A stretch of DNA of 64,000 bases from Flintibacter sp. KGMB00164 (lineage in GTDB: Bacteria; Bacillota; Clostridia; Oscillospirales; Oscillospiraceae): positions 620,001 to 684,000 of the forward strand of contig NZ_CP044227.1 of assembly GCF_008727735.1 (NCBI RefSeq), in the 5' to 3' direction. Position 1 is the first letter of the stretch, and every line of letters begins with the position of its first letter. Under the pieces are notes generated by a model. It saw only the letters and a list, made by a program, of their open reading frames with translations. It did not search any database and was not told the DNA's origin. This document shows positions 41,370-53,714 of the stretch, piece by piece. The position numbers and the translations under genes were made by a program.

Positions 41370-43184
41370 TCAATCAAGCATATTGGTGAGGGTAATCTGG
41401 CGCAGGGTATCCCCATTGAAGAAAAATAGAATGGCAGGGCCAAAACAGGGAGACTCCAGATCGGAGAAGTCGGTTACCTGACTGGGATCGTGGAAGCTCC
41501 AGGGAATATAGGAGAGCATATCTGGCTCGTCGGGATACTTATCCCAGTAGTTTCCGGTAACTGCCTCGGGATAGGCGGTCAGTACGTCTTCTCGGCTGGC
41601 GCCTACCCGGATTCCTCGGGGTGTGTAGAGGTCATCCCGGGTCACGTCCAGGGTGTTCAGAGAAAAGGTGTCCCGGTCCGCGGCATAGTAGCGCAGGGCA
41701 GAAAAACCCTCCACGCTCCACCGCTCCCAGTAGCTGCCCTCACTATAAATAGGTTCCCAGCCTTCCAGAATTTGAATTTCCGGCTCGCCCACGTAGGCAG
41801 AGTTAAATAGGTCGTACCAATTTCCGGGGCCGATGGGGTTGGGGTAGCCATCCCGGAAGAGACAGACTTCTATATTAAGAAGGTTCCAGGCGGTTTGTCG
41901 AATGATATCTTCCATCTCCATTTCTTCTATGGAGAAGGATGCGGTGGGCTCGCCCAACACCCCCTGGAAGGAGCCGTCCTGGCCCCGGGACAGGACGATC
42001 AGGGAGGGCTGGGGAATGGGGGTGGTCCACTGGCTGGAGGAGAACTGGCTCGTTTGAATCCAAAAGGCTACGCCGGTGGTTTCATAGAGAAGGGCTTCTC
42101 CGGCATAGGTGACGGAACCTAAGACCACGTCCCCTTCCTGGGGGGCCGCGGGCAGGTCAGAGAGCCAATAGGTGTTCCGTTCTGGATAGGCCTGCTGATA
42201 GTATGTAAGAATCAGTTCGTCCCGTAGTTTGGTGTCAGAATCCGAAAGTTGCAGGCCGCTGGCGGAAGACAATCCTCCCTCCGGTTCTCCGCCGCTGAAA
42301 TTCCACTGCCGCCACAGAGGCGGATTCAGATCGATGCACTCCTCTGACGGAACCAAAGGTTGAAGATCTGTGACAGCATATTGGTCATAGAGAGTAAATG
42401 TTCCATTGGACCAGATGTAGAGGTTATCCGAGCCGCTGACAAAGTCGGATGCTGTGTCATCCCGGTCATCGACCCGGGCGGTGAGATAGAAAATAGGCTG
42501 ACCGTCCGCTCCCATGCGGAAGCCTTCCACGGTCTGGTTCTGGATGCACAGGTCGGCACCGGGGATATCCTGACCCAAGGTGGGATCGTACTGGTCCGCC
42601 AGGGCCTGGCAGAGATCGTCCACGGTTTGCCCGGCTAACTCCAGAGCCTCCTCCAGGGTCACCTGCTGGCCTGTTTCTTTGTTATAGACCAACGAGGTGA
42701 CATGCCCGGTATTCAGGTCCGTGTGAAATTCCTCCCGGAAGAAGACCAGATTCCAATAGCGCTGAGTTTCGGTGGGGTAGAGCAGACAGTGATTTTCGGT
42801 GGATGACAGGGAAGAGTCATCGACGACCCCATCCAGGATATCCTGATACTCCTGCTTCAACTGGCTTAGGGCCTGGTTGATGGCGGTGACTCCGGCAGTA
42901 GGTTGAGTATCGGCAGACATGGCCAGGGCGGGAATCTCAATATAGTTGCCCTGTGTGTCGTAATACTGGGTATCCATGACCAGAGTGACAGGTTCTGTCC
43001 GCTCCTGGCAGGAAACCAATCCTCCGCACAGGGCGATCAGCACGGCAGCCAGGACCAGCACCAGCACAGGCGGGCGCTTCTTTTTCCACAGAAATATGTT
43101 GCGGATGCGGCGATCCGTCTCCCGGGCCGAGCCGGATAGAGCGGTAGAAAATGGTGTGCGGAATATGTTTTCTGCCTTGTTCAT
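41370..43184 (-). CDS. BlaR1-type sensor-like membrane protein, paralog 2
   Basis: A 604-residue protein with the shared N-terminal segment (LSGSARETDRRIRNIFLWKKKRPP), one hydrophobic helix and a LVSCQ end. The outer domain resembles DUF4163/DUF3298 (RsiV/PdaC-type) proteins: a YDTQGNYIEIPAL strand, then VYNKETGQQVTLEEAL. Next comes the module shared with the other paralogs (GDVVLGSVTYAGE ... DGSFQGVLGEP). A unique C-terminal extension of about 130 residues contains TPRGIRVGASREDVLTAYPEA, a repeat often seen at the ends of M56 receptors. AAGGAGG precedes the ATG. The RsiV similarity is my reading of short motifs, not a search result. Confidence 0.75.
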   Translation of the reverse strand: MNKAENIFRTPFSTALSGSARETDRRIRNIFLWKKKRPPVLVLVLAAVLIALCGGLVSCQERTEPVTLVMDTQYYDTQGNYIEIPALAMSADTQPTAGVTAINQALSQLKQEYQDILDGVVDDSSLSSTENHCLLYPTETQRYWNLVFFREEFHTDLNTGHVTSLVYNKETGQQVTLEEALELAGQTVDDLCQALADQYDPTLGQDIPGADLCIQNQTVEGFRMGADGQPIFYLTARVDDRDDTASDFVSGSDNLYIWSNGTFTLYDQYAVTDLQPLVPSEECIDLNPPLWRQWNFSGGEPEGGLSSASGLQLSDSDTKLRDELILTYYQQAYPERNTYWLSDLPAAPQEGDVVLGSVTYAGEALLYETTGVAFWIQTSQFSSSQWTTPIPQPSLIVLSRGQDGSFQGVLGEPTASFSIEEMEMEDIIRQTAWNLLNIEVCLFRDGYPNPIGPGNWYDLFNSAYVGEPEIQILEGWEPIYSEGSYWERWSVEGFSALRYYAADRDTFSLNTLDVTRDDLYTPRGIRVGASREDVLTAYPEAVTGNYWDKYPDEPDMLSYIPWSFHDPSQVTDFSDLESPCFGPAILFFFNGDTLRQITLTNMLD

Positions 43185-43194
43185 GGCGGCCTCC

Positions 43195-44514
43195 TTATGG
43201 CTGAGTGGCTTTGTTTATGATCTCTTCAATAGACATCCCTTGCGGTTCAAAGTCTGCCCGGCCCAGCAGGGAGATAAAGTCGCCGGTGTGGGTGTCGAAG
43301 CCCAGGACCACCACCTCAAAATTGGCGTGCCACTCCAGCCCCCGGGAGCCATTAGTATAAAAGGTGTAGCACACCTGATAAGCAATGGCGATGGTGGTTT
43401 CGTCCGGATAGATCTCACCCAGATAGGTGGCGGGCCCCACCCGCAGGTCGCCGGCCTGGTCACTGTCCGACTGGAAATCGGCATAGTAGATGTTCCACTG
43501 GTCCCGATAGTCCGCGTAGCAGCTCAGCAGGGCGGGGTAAAGGTTTGCGTTGTAGGGGGATAGGTCCTTGACGGGGAGATCGATGGAATGTGGCACATCC
43601 GGCCTGGAGTTGTCTACAAAGCCCCCAGCCGGCGCTTCCCCGGCGAAGTACCACTGGTTCCACAGGGGCGGGTCAAGCTGGTCGGTCTCCTCCGCCGTGA
43701 CCAGGGGATATCGGTCGTACGGGGGACCGTCCGGGACAAAGACCATACAGTAGTAACGGGTAAAAACTCCATTATCCCAGACATAAAGGCGGCTCCACTC
43801 GTCCAGAAAGCCGTCGTCCCCCATGTCCCGGCAGTCCACCACGGCGGTGAGATAAAACACCGGCTTGCCGTCCGCCTTGATGCGAAAGCCCTCAAGGCTG
43901 ATGGGGTCAGCCGTCTGGTACAGCTCCCGGGGATCCTCCGGGTCGGCGGCGATGACCGCTTCCAGGTCGGCAAACAGGGTTTCCTGGTCTGTCCCGGCCA
44001 GGGCGAGGGCATCCTCCGCCGTGACCTGGACGCCCTCCTTCTTGTCGTAGACCCAGGAGGCGATGTAGCCGTCGTTGCCATAGTCGGCAGCCTTTTGGAA
44101 AAAAACCAGGTTCAGATAGCGGTCTGTTGTGGAGGGGTAGAACAGGCACTGGCTGCCGTACTCTGTGCCGGACAGGGAAAGGCGGTATTCCTCCCGCAGT
44201 TCGTCCAGAGCGGCGTTGATGGCATCCACCGACTCATTTTGCTCCCCGGTGGGGAGGGAGAGCGCAGGGATCTCGATGTAAGTGCCTAGATTGTCGTAGT
44301 ACTGGGTCTCCATGATGATGGAGGGCACAGCGGGCCGCTTCTGACAGGACACCAGCGAGCCGCACAGCGCAATGATCACAGCAGCCAGGACCAGCACCAG
44401 CACAGGCGGCCGCTTCTTTTTCCACTGGAAGATGTTACGGATGCGGTGCTCCGTCTCCCGGGCGGATCCGGAGAGACGGGTGGTGAGAGGGGAGCGGGGG
44501 AGTCTTGGTGTCAT
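43195..44514 (-). CDS. BlaR1-type sensor-like membrane protein, paralog 1
   Basis: A 439-residue protein beginning with PLTTRLSGSARETEHRIRNI, then FQWKKKRPP, one hydrophobic helix and LVSCQ. The outer domain matches paralog 2 (YDNLGTYIEIPAL; VYDKKEGVQVTAEDAL) and ends with the shared module (GDLRVGPATYLGE). It begins 17 bases after the M56 protease stop, in a different frame, with a good AAAGGAG site. In single-chain BlaR1-type receptors the protease is followed directly by this same segment, so this gene looks like the detached sensor half. Ligand unknown; the RsiV-like motifs hint at lysozyme or cell-wall fragments. Confidence 0.77.
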   Translation of the reverse strand: MTPRLPRSPLTTRLSGSARETEHRIRNIFQWKKKRPPVLVLVLAAVIIALCGSLVSCQKRPAVPSIIMETQYYDNLGTYIEIPALSLPTGEQNESVDAINAALDELREEYRLSLSGTEYGSQCLFYPSTTDRYLNLVFFQKAADYGNDGYIASWVYDKKEGVQVTAEDALALAGTDQETLFADLEAVIAADPEDPRELYQTADPISLEGFRIKADGKPVFYLTAVVDCRDMGDDGFLDEWSRLYVWDNGVFTRYYCMVFVPDGPPYDRYPLVTAEETDQLDPPLWNQWYFAGEAPAGGFVDNSRPDVPHSIDLPVKDLSPYNANLYPALLSCYADYRDQWNIYYADFQSDSDQAGDLRVGPATYLGEIYPDETTIAIAYQVCYTFYTNGSRGLEWHANFEVVVLGFDTHTGDFISLLGRADFEPQGMSIEEIINKATQP

Positions 44515-44530
44515 ACTTGAACTCCTTTCG

Positions 44531-45439
44531 TCAGGAGCGGGCCTTCAGCCGCTCCACCGCAGACAAGATGGTCTTGCCATAGGCGGCATGTTCCTCTGGT
44601 GGCAGACGCCGCAGAACCGCCTCATCGCAGGATAGCTCAGTATCTTGTTCAATGGCCCGGGCCATGAGCCATACCAGAGGATTGAACCAGTGCACGGCCC
44701 GCACCCACAAAGCCAGCGCTTTGAGCCAGATATCCCGGCGGCGGTAGTGGGTCAGTTCGTGGAGCAGAGCGTATTCCAGTTCTTTCGGGGCAAGGGGCTG
44801 CTCCGGCAGCAGAAGCACAGGATGGAGCAGCCCAGCCAGCATGGGAGCGGCCAACCCAGGACAGGTCATCAGCCGGGGACGGCGGTCCAGCTCCAATTGG
44901 TCGCCCATGGCATTATAGAGCGGGAGAATCGTAGCATCCCTTACTGGGTCGGCCCAGCGCTTCAGGAAACGCCGCAGTCGAAGGTGAGCGATGAGATTCC
45001 AGATGAGGATTCCTGCTGCGACCAAAAGCCAGACCGCAGTGACGATTTGAGAAACATAGATCGTAGGCTTTGTTTCTGGCTGGGGTTCAGGGGTACTCTG
45101 AGAAGAAGATGTAGAGGAAGAGGTATTCTCTTCATTGGAAGAACCGATGGGTGAGACCGGAGATGGCACCGCATCTTGAAAGGGACGTCCGGCGGTAAAA
45201 GGCAGCTCTGAGGGGCGTTCCAAACTGGGGGAGTGAAGCTGAATGGGGGCGCGGACCTGGACATTTGGGAAAGAGAAGGGCAAGGGAATGGCTAAACGCA
45301 GGCAGAGCAGCAGCCAGCCCCAGCAGCGCCACCGGGCGGCGTACCGGGAGCGGGTGAGCAGTCCGGTAGCCATCAGGATCAGCCCAACCAGACCGCCGCC
45401 CAGGGACAGAGCACCTAAATAAAATAGAAAATCTGTCAT
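44531..45439 (-). CDS. M56-family (BlaR1/MecR1) membrane metalloprotease without sensor domain
   Basis: A 302-residue protein with three hydrophobic segments (about residues 5-27, 38-56, 130-152), a long Ser/Pro/Glu-rich outer loop (about 60-125), and a cytoplasmic zinc-protease domain with HELTH at 227-231, HWFNPLVW at 250-257 and the downstream ELSCDEAV motif. BlaR1 proteins then continue into a fourth helix and an outer sensor; here the protein stops at YGKTILSAVERLKARS. It overlaps the BlaI gene by ATGA. It probably cleaves that repressor when a sensor partner signals. Confidence 0.87.
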   Translation of the reverse strand: MTDFLFYLGALSLGGGLVGLILMATGLLTRSRYAARWRCWGWLLLCLRLAIPLPFSFPNVQVRAPIQLHSPSLERPSELPFTAGRPFQDAVPSPVSPIGSSNEENTSSSTSSSQSTPEPQPETKPTIYVSQIVTAVWLLVAAGILIWNLIAHLRLRRFLKRWADPVRDATILPLYNAMGDQLELDRRPRLMTCPGLAAPMLAGLLHPVLLLPEQPLAPKELEYALLHELTHYRRRDIWLKALALWVRAVHWFNPLVWLMARAIEQDTELSCDEAVLRRLPPEEHAAYGKTILSAVERLKARS

Positions 45440-45810
45440 GCCTTGGCGTCCTCCTCCAACTGGTCCAGCAGGGAGCGCAGCTCATCCAGGTCCTGGCGCT
45501 TCAGCCCGGTTCGGGCCAGAGCCGCCACAAAATTTCGGGGAGAGCTGCCGTACAGGCGGGAGAGCACGCTGCGGCTGTCAAAGGCCAAATAATCCTCCTG
45601 AGAAACTAAAGGAGTGTAGCGGTTGCTTTTTCCTTCCCGACGCACCGAGACAAAGCCTTTTTCAGCCAATCGGGCCAGATAGGTGTTTACCGTGTTGCTG
45701 GCCCAGCCAAAGTCCTCCAGCGCCTGGTCCAAAGCGGCACGAGGGGTATCGGCGCCCAGCTTCCACAGGGCTTTCATGACTTCCAGTTCGGTGTCGGGCA
45801 GACGTTTCAT
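45436..45810 (-). CDS. BlaI/MecI-family transcriptional repressor
   Basis: A 124-residue winged-helix repressor (LPDTELEVMKALWKLG; NTVNTYLARLAEKGFVSVRREGKSNRYTPLV) with a C-terminal dimerisation helix region. BlaI proteins bind TACTACA-N2-TGTAGTA-type dyads and are inactivated by the partner M56 protease. Two such dyads lie upstream, so the operon is probably autoregulated. No beta-lactamase or PBP gene is in the neighbourhood, so resistance is not the evident output. Confidence 0.92.
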   Translation of the reverse strand: MKRLPDTELEVMKALWKLGADTPRAALDQALEDFGWASNTVNTYLARLAEKGFVSVRREGKSNRYTPLVSQEDYLAFDSRSVLSRLYGSSPRNFVAALARTGLKRQDLDELRSLLDQLEEDAKA

Positions 45811-45826
45811 GGTATCATCTCCAAAT

Positions 45827-45842
45827 TACTTCAAATGTAGTT
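45827..45842. promoter_or_regulatory. BlaI operator, proximal
   Basis: TACTTCAAATGTAGTT matches TACTACA-N2-TGTAGTA with two mismatches and lies in the leader of the BlaI gene. Confidence 0.65.
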
Positions 45843-45846
45843 GATA

Positions 45847-45880
45847 ATTATATACTACACTTGTGGTAGATCGCAGTCAA
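45847..45880 (-). promoter_or_regulatory. Promoter of the BlaI/M56/sensor operon
   Basis: On the minus strand TTGACT (45880-45875), 17 bases, TAGTAT; a TATAAT follows at 45852-45847. The distal BlaI operator lies between the boxes. Confidence 0.5.
45853..45868. promoter_or_regulatory. BlaI operator, distal
   Basis: TACTACACTTGTGGTA matches the BlaI dyad with one mismatch and overlaps the core promoter. Its centre is 26 bp from the proximal site. Confidence 0.7.
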
Positions 45881-45894
45881 GTTACAGAGCGGTG

Positions 45895-45931
45895 ACAGAA
45901 AAAACAAGCCCTGGGCGATACCCAGGGCTTG
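45895..45931 (-). terminator. Terminator of the metA-HD operon
   Basis: CAAGCCCTGGG/CCCAGGGCTTG stem, with a T-run on the minus strand. Confidence 0.9.
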
Positions 45932-45949
45932 TAAAAAGAACATATTGGT

Positions 45950-46612
45950 TTAAAGCAGAAGCTGGCCGTTGATCTCCAGACGGAAACTCAGACCCAACTG
46001 TTCCGCAGCACGGCGGCACAGCAGCATCCGCTGCAGGAAGATCTCAAAATAGTCCATGACCGCGCACATCTCTGTGTTAATGGACAGGGAGAGGGTGATG
46101 GTTTTGGACTCCACATCCAGCAAAACTTCCGAGCGCTCTACTGAGTAGTTGACCCGGTCGTGAATATCAAAGGTGGACATGTCTTTGTTGCGCACGCGGC
46201 TGCGGCGCACATCGGTCTTGTCTGCCAGAATCAGGGCAGCGGCAATGGCATTGACCGGAAATGCGGTAGAGTCATCGTGATGGCCGATGGCGGTGATGAC
46301 AGCTGCCACATCGGAAGGGTCCATGCCCATGTTGTCCAGAATGCGGAAGGCCATGGTAGCACCGCTGATGGCGTGGTCGTGGCGGTTGACCACGTTGCCG
46401 ATGTCGTGCATGTAGGCGGCGATCTGAGCCAGCTCTACCTCGCGGGGAGTATACCCCAATTCGGTCAGGATCTGAGCGGCCACATGAGCGCACTTGCCTA
46501 CATGGGCAAAGGAGTGCTCCGTAAAGCCCAGAGCTGTGAGAGAAGCGTCGGCCTGTGTGATGTAAGTCCGGATCTCCGGAGAGGAGCGGATCATATCAAA
46601 GGTTACTTCCAT
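45950..46612 (-). CDS. HD-domain phosphohydrolase
   Basis: A 220-residue cytoplasmic protein with an HD metal-dependent phosphohydrolase domain: first His in TEHSFAHVGKCAHVA, HD doublet in YMHDIGNVVNRHDHA, then GHHDD and the late Asp in ADKTDVRRSRVR. A small C-terminal beta domain follows (about 150-220). Related proteins act on phosphorylated nucleotides, but the substrate is unknown. It lies 14 bases after metA and shares its transcript. AAAGGAG precedes the ATG. Confidence 0.85.
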   Translation of the reverse strand: MEVTFDMIRSSPEIRTYITQADASLTALGFTEHSFAHVGKCAHVAAQILTELGYTPREVELAQIAAYMHDIGNVVNRHDHAISGATMAFRILDNMGMDPSDVAAVITAIGHHDDSTAFPVNAIAAALILADKTDVRRSRVRNKDMSTFDIHDRVNYSVERSEVLLDVESKTITLSLSINTEMCAVMDYFEIFLQRMLLCRRAAEQLGLSFRLEINGQLLL

Positions 46613-46625
46613 AGTATCGCTCCTT

Positions 46626-47540
46626 TTAAATGTCGCGGATATCGTAAGGCGTGGTCTGATACACGTAATAGTTCAGCCAGTTGGTATAGAACAGCTGGGC
46701 AGCGGAGCGCCAGCGTACCAGGGGAGGCTGTGTGGGATCGTCGTTGGGGAAGTAGTTGTCCGGAACATTGATGTCGATGCCCTTGTTTACATCCCGGAAG
46801 TACTCATTGGCCAGGGTGTCGGGATCGTATTCGGGGTGTCCGGTAATAAAGAAGCGGCGGTTATCCTGGCTCTTTACTGCAAAGACGCCAGCCTGCTCCG
46901 AGACAGCCAGCAGCTGCAGTTCCGGGACAGCCAGAACATCCTCCAGCTTGTTTTCGGTATAGCGGGAGTGAGGAACATAGAAAATATCATCAAAGCCGCG
47001 GAACAGGGGGCTGCGCTTGCGTACCACCGTATGGGGGAAGACACCAAAGAGCTTTTTACCCAGGTCATACTTCGGAATATTATAATGGTAATAGAGACCG
47101 GCCTGAGCGCCCCAGCAGATATGCAGGGTAGAGTGGACGTGGGTCTTGGTCCATTCCATGATCTCGCACAGCTCATCCCAGTAGTCCACATCGGTAAAGT
47201 CCAGATTCTCTACCGGAGCTCCGGTAATGATCATACCGTCATACTTCCGGTCTTTGATCTGATCGAAGGTAGTGTAGAAGGAAGAGAGGTGACTGGCATC
47301 TGTATTCTGAGATACGTGGCTGAGGGTGTGCAGCAGCTCTACCTGGACCTGAAGAGGAGAGTTGGAGAGCTTACGCAGCAGCTGGGTCTCAGTCACGATC
47401 TTAGTGGGCATCAGATTTAAGATGAGGAGGTTCAGAGGGCGGATATCCTGGTGCATAGCCCGGTACTCCGTCATAACAAAGATGTTTTCTCCCTCCAATG
47501 TAGTAGTAGCAGGAAGGGAATCGGGAATTTTAATGGGCAT
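46626..47540 (-). CDS. metAA: Homoserine O-acetyltransferase (MetA family)
   Basis: A 304-residue MetA-fold enzyme that activates homoserine for methionine synthesis. Nucleophile Cys142 (HICWGAQAG) and the His/Glu of GHPEYD (about 235-237) are present. Residue 111 is Glu ([10 protein letters not shown]); in studied enzymes Glu111 gives acetyl-CoA preference and Gly gives succinyl-CoA, so this should be the acetyltransferase. The ribosome site AAGGTAGG is weak. First gene of a two-gene unit with the HD protein. I saw no S-box riboswitch upstream. Confidence 0.92.
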   Translation of the reverse strand: MPIKIPDSLPATTTLEGENIFVMTEYRAMHQDIRPLNLLILNLMPTKIVTETQLLRKLSNSPLQVQVELLHTLSHVSQNTDASHLSSFYTTFDQIKDRKYDGMIITGAPVENLDFTDVDYWDELCEIMEWTKTHVHSTLHICWGAQAGLYYHYNIPKYDLGKKLFGVFPHTVVRKRSPLFRGFDDIFYVPHSRYTENKLEDVLAVPELQLLAVSEQAGVFAVKSQDNRRFFITGHPEYDPDTLANEYFRDVNKGIDINVPDNYFPNDDPTQPPLVRWRSAAQLFYTNWLNYYVYQTTPYDIRDI

Positions 47541-47711
47541 GGGAATGACCTACCTTATAATATAGAATTCGTAAAAATAGGGTATCATAACTGGGAAGGA
47601 TGCGCAAGGCGTATTTCTGAGGATAAATGTAGCTCACTGGTGGACAAAATAGGGGGAAAAGACCTTATTTCGGGAAGAGAAGAAAAAATTCGAAAAATAT
47701 GAAAAAACCTG

Positions 47712-47740
47712 TTGACAAATGGAGGGAGCAGTGGTATTCT
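47712..47740 (+). promoter_or_regulatory. rRNA operon promoter P1
   Basis: TTGACA, 17-base spacer, TATTCT, with TGG before the -10. Confidence 0.8.
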
Positions 47741-47829
47741 ATCAAAGCTGTCCGCGAGACAGTGGTTTCCAAATCAAAAGCGAGCTTGAATGAGAGAACA
47801 AAAACCACCTGACGGTGCGAAAAAAGTTC

Positions 47830-47858
47830 TTGACAAGCGAACTGAGATATGGTAAACT
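47830..47858 (+). promoter_or_regulatory. rRNA operon promoter P2
   Basis: TTGACA, 17-base spacer, TAAACT, with TGG before the -10. Confidence 0.85.
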
Positions 47859-47951
47859 AATCAAGTCGCCTGCGAGGGCGGCTGATAAGGGAGAAGCCCG
47901 CCGGGCTGACCTGAGAGCTGAAAAAAGTTTGAAAAAACTTTAAAAAAGCTC

Positions 47952-47980
47952 TTGACAAGGTCGAAACGGTGTGGTAAAAT
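47952..47980 (+). promoter_or_regulatory. rRNA operon promoter P3
   Basis: TTGACA, 17-base spacer, TAAAAT, with TGG before the -10; preceded by A/T-rich upstream sequence. Confidence 0.85.
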
Positions 47981-48164
47981 GAACTCCCGCCGCTGCAAAG
48001 CGGTGTGTACCTTGTAAATTAAACAACGTGACAAACACGAAGCACCAAATTGGATTTGGTTGTTCAAACAAGCTTAGCTTGAAGGACAATCGTTAAATTT
48101 CTTTGAAGCTAGTTTTTAAGCTTCAATAAAGTGATTTGAAGAGCCTTAGCTCTTTAGATACCAT

Positions 48165-49701
<1,537 letters not shown>

Positions 49702-49812
49702 AGACTTCAACGAAGCATGTTCTTTGTTGTAACGTCCTAGGTCAGTAAGTGCTGAGTCGTCACGTTGTTTAATTTAGAGGGTACACACTGCGGCGCGAGA
49801 AAAAAGCTCTGC

Positions 49813-49889
49813 GGGCCCATAGCTCAGCTGGCTAGAGCGCACGACTGATAATCGTGAGGTCGGTGGTTCGAGTCCACTTGGGCCCACCA
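49813..49889 (+). tRNA. tRNA-Ile (GAT)
   Basis: 77 bases with encoded CCA; the anticodon loop CTGATAA gives GAT. In the 16S-23S spacer. Confidence 0.96.
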
Positions 49890-49908
49890 CTTGAATCTTT
49901 CGCGACGT

Positions 49909-49984
49909 GGGGGTATAGCTCAGCTGGGAGAGCGCCTGCCTTGCAAGCAGGAGGCCAGCGGTTCGATTCCGCTTATCTCCACCA
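49909..49984 (+). tRNA. tRNA-Ala (TGC)
   Basis: 76 bases with encoded CCA; the anticodon loop CTTGCAA gives TGC. The acceptor stem has two G-U pairs (GGGGGTA with TATCTCC). Confidence 0.96.
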
Positions 49985-50233
49985 CTTCTTTTCAAGTTTG
50001 GATTGAAGTGTTTACTCAATCGAGTGAGCATTTCAATCTGACCTTGAAAAAGGTTAGAATCTGTACCTTGAAAACTGAACAGTGAAGCAAGCAAGAAATT
50101 GCGAGCAAGCAACAGAGAGGTAACAAAGTTTTAATTGTGGAACTTTTTAAATGGGTAACACAAACTACAATGAACCGAATCTGAAGCCTGCATAATTCTT
50201 ATAGAGAACCAGAGTTTCCGGAAGGAAACGATA

Positions 50234-53066
<2,833 letters not shown>

Positions 53067-53268
53067 AAAAGGTCAAAGAAGGATGCAGGCGCTTGTAAGC
53101 GATGGAAGTTGTTTCACTGTTCGGTTTTCAGGGTACAGAAAAAAGCGCACCCGAAACTCAAATCAAAGCCCAGCGAAGCGGGTTTGATTTGAAGAGGAGA
53201 CACAGCGAAATGAGCGAGCTTTCGGCGTAAGACGGAAGCGAGTGATATGGAGCTTGTGTCGACGACAT

Positions 53269-53344
53269 GCGCCTTTAGCTCAGCTGGTAGAGCAACTGAC
53301 TCTTAATCAGTGGGTCCCCGGTTCGAATCCGTGAAGGCGCACCA
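53269..53344 (+). tRNA. tRNA-Lys (CTT)
   Basis: 76 bases with encoded CCA; the loop CTCTTAA gives anticodon CTT. It lies between 23S and 5S. Confidence 0.95.
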
Positions 53345-53347
53345 TCT

Positions 53348-53422
53348 GGCCCGTTGGTCAAGCGGTTAAGACGGCGGCCTCTCACGCCGCAAACATGGGT
53401 TCGATTCCCGTACGGGTCACCA
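53348..53422 (+). tRNA. tRNA-Glu (CTC)
   Basis: 75 bases with encoded CCA; the stem GCGGC/GCCGC with loop CTCTCAC gives anticodon CTC. It starts three bases after tRNA-Lys. Confidence 0.94.
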
Positions 53423-53471
53423 GTACCATTCAAAAGTTTATAGTGATTTTAGTCGCGCAAGCGGTTAAAAT

Positions 53472-53589
<118 letters not shown>

Positions 53590-53590
53590 A

Positions 53591-53626
53591 AAAAGGACGA
53601 ACAGTTTTGTTCGTCCTTTTTCTTTT
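53591..53626 (+). terminator. Terminator of the rRNA operon
   Basis: AAAAGGACGAACA/TGTTCGTCCTTTT stem with a GTTT loop and a T-rich tail. Confidence 0.92.
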
Positions 53627-53639
53627 CCAGAATTACCTA

Positions 53640-53668
53640 TTGTACCAGAAAGCGACATTTGATATAAT
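53640..53668 (+). promoter_or_regulatory. Sigma-A promoter of the SLH-GH25 gene
   Basis: TTGTAC (53640-53645), 17-base spacer, TATAAT (53663-53668). Confidence 0.7.
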
Positions 53669-53714
53669 AATTCTGTCTGATTATCGTAAACCCAAAATGG
53701 AGGTAAAAAGCAAG

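Larger units (their letters stand above)
47541..48164. other. metA upstream region and rRNA operon leader
   Basis: Non-coding. The left ~170 bases hold the metA promoter on the minus strand (TATATTATAAGG near 47555). The rest carries three rRNA promoters about 120 bp apart and the 16S leader. Confidence 0.6.

Noticed and set aside
45436..45810. Beta-lactam resistance locus
   Set aside because: BlaI and M56 proteins occur, but there is no beta-lactamase or penicillin-binding protein gene nearby, and the sensors do not show a penicillin-binding SxxK/KTG pattern.
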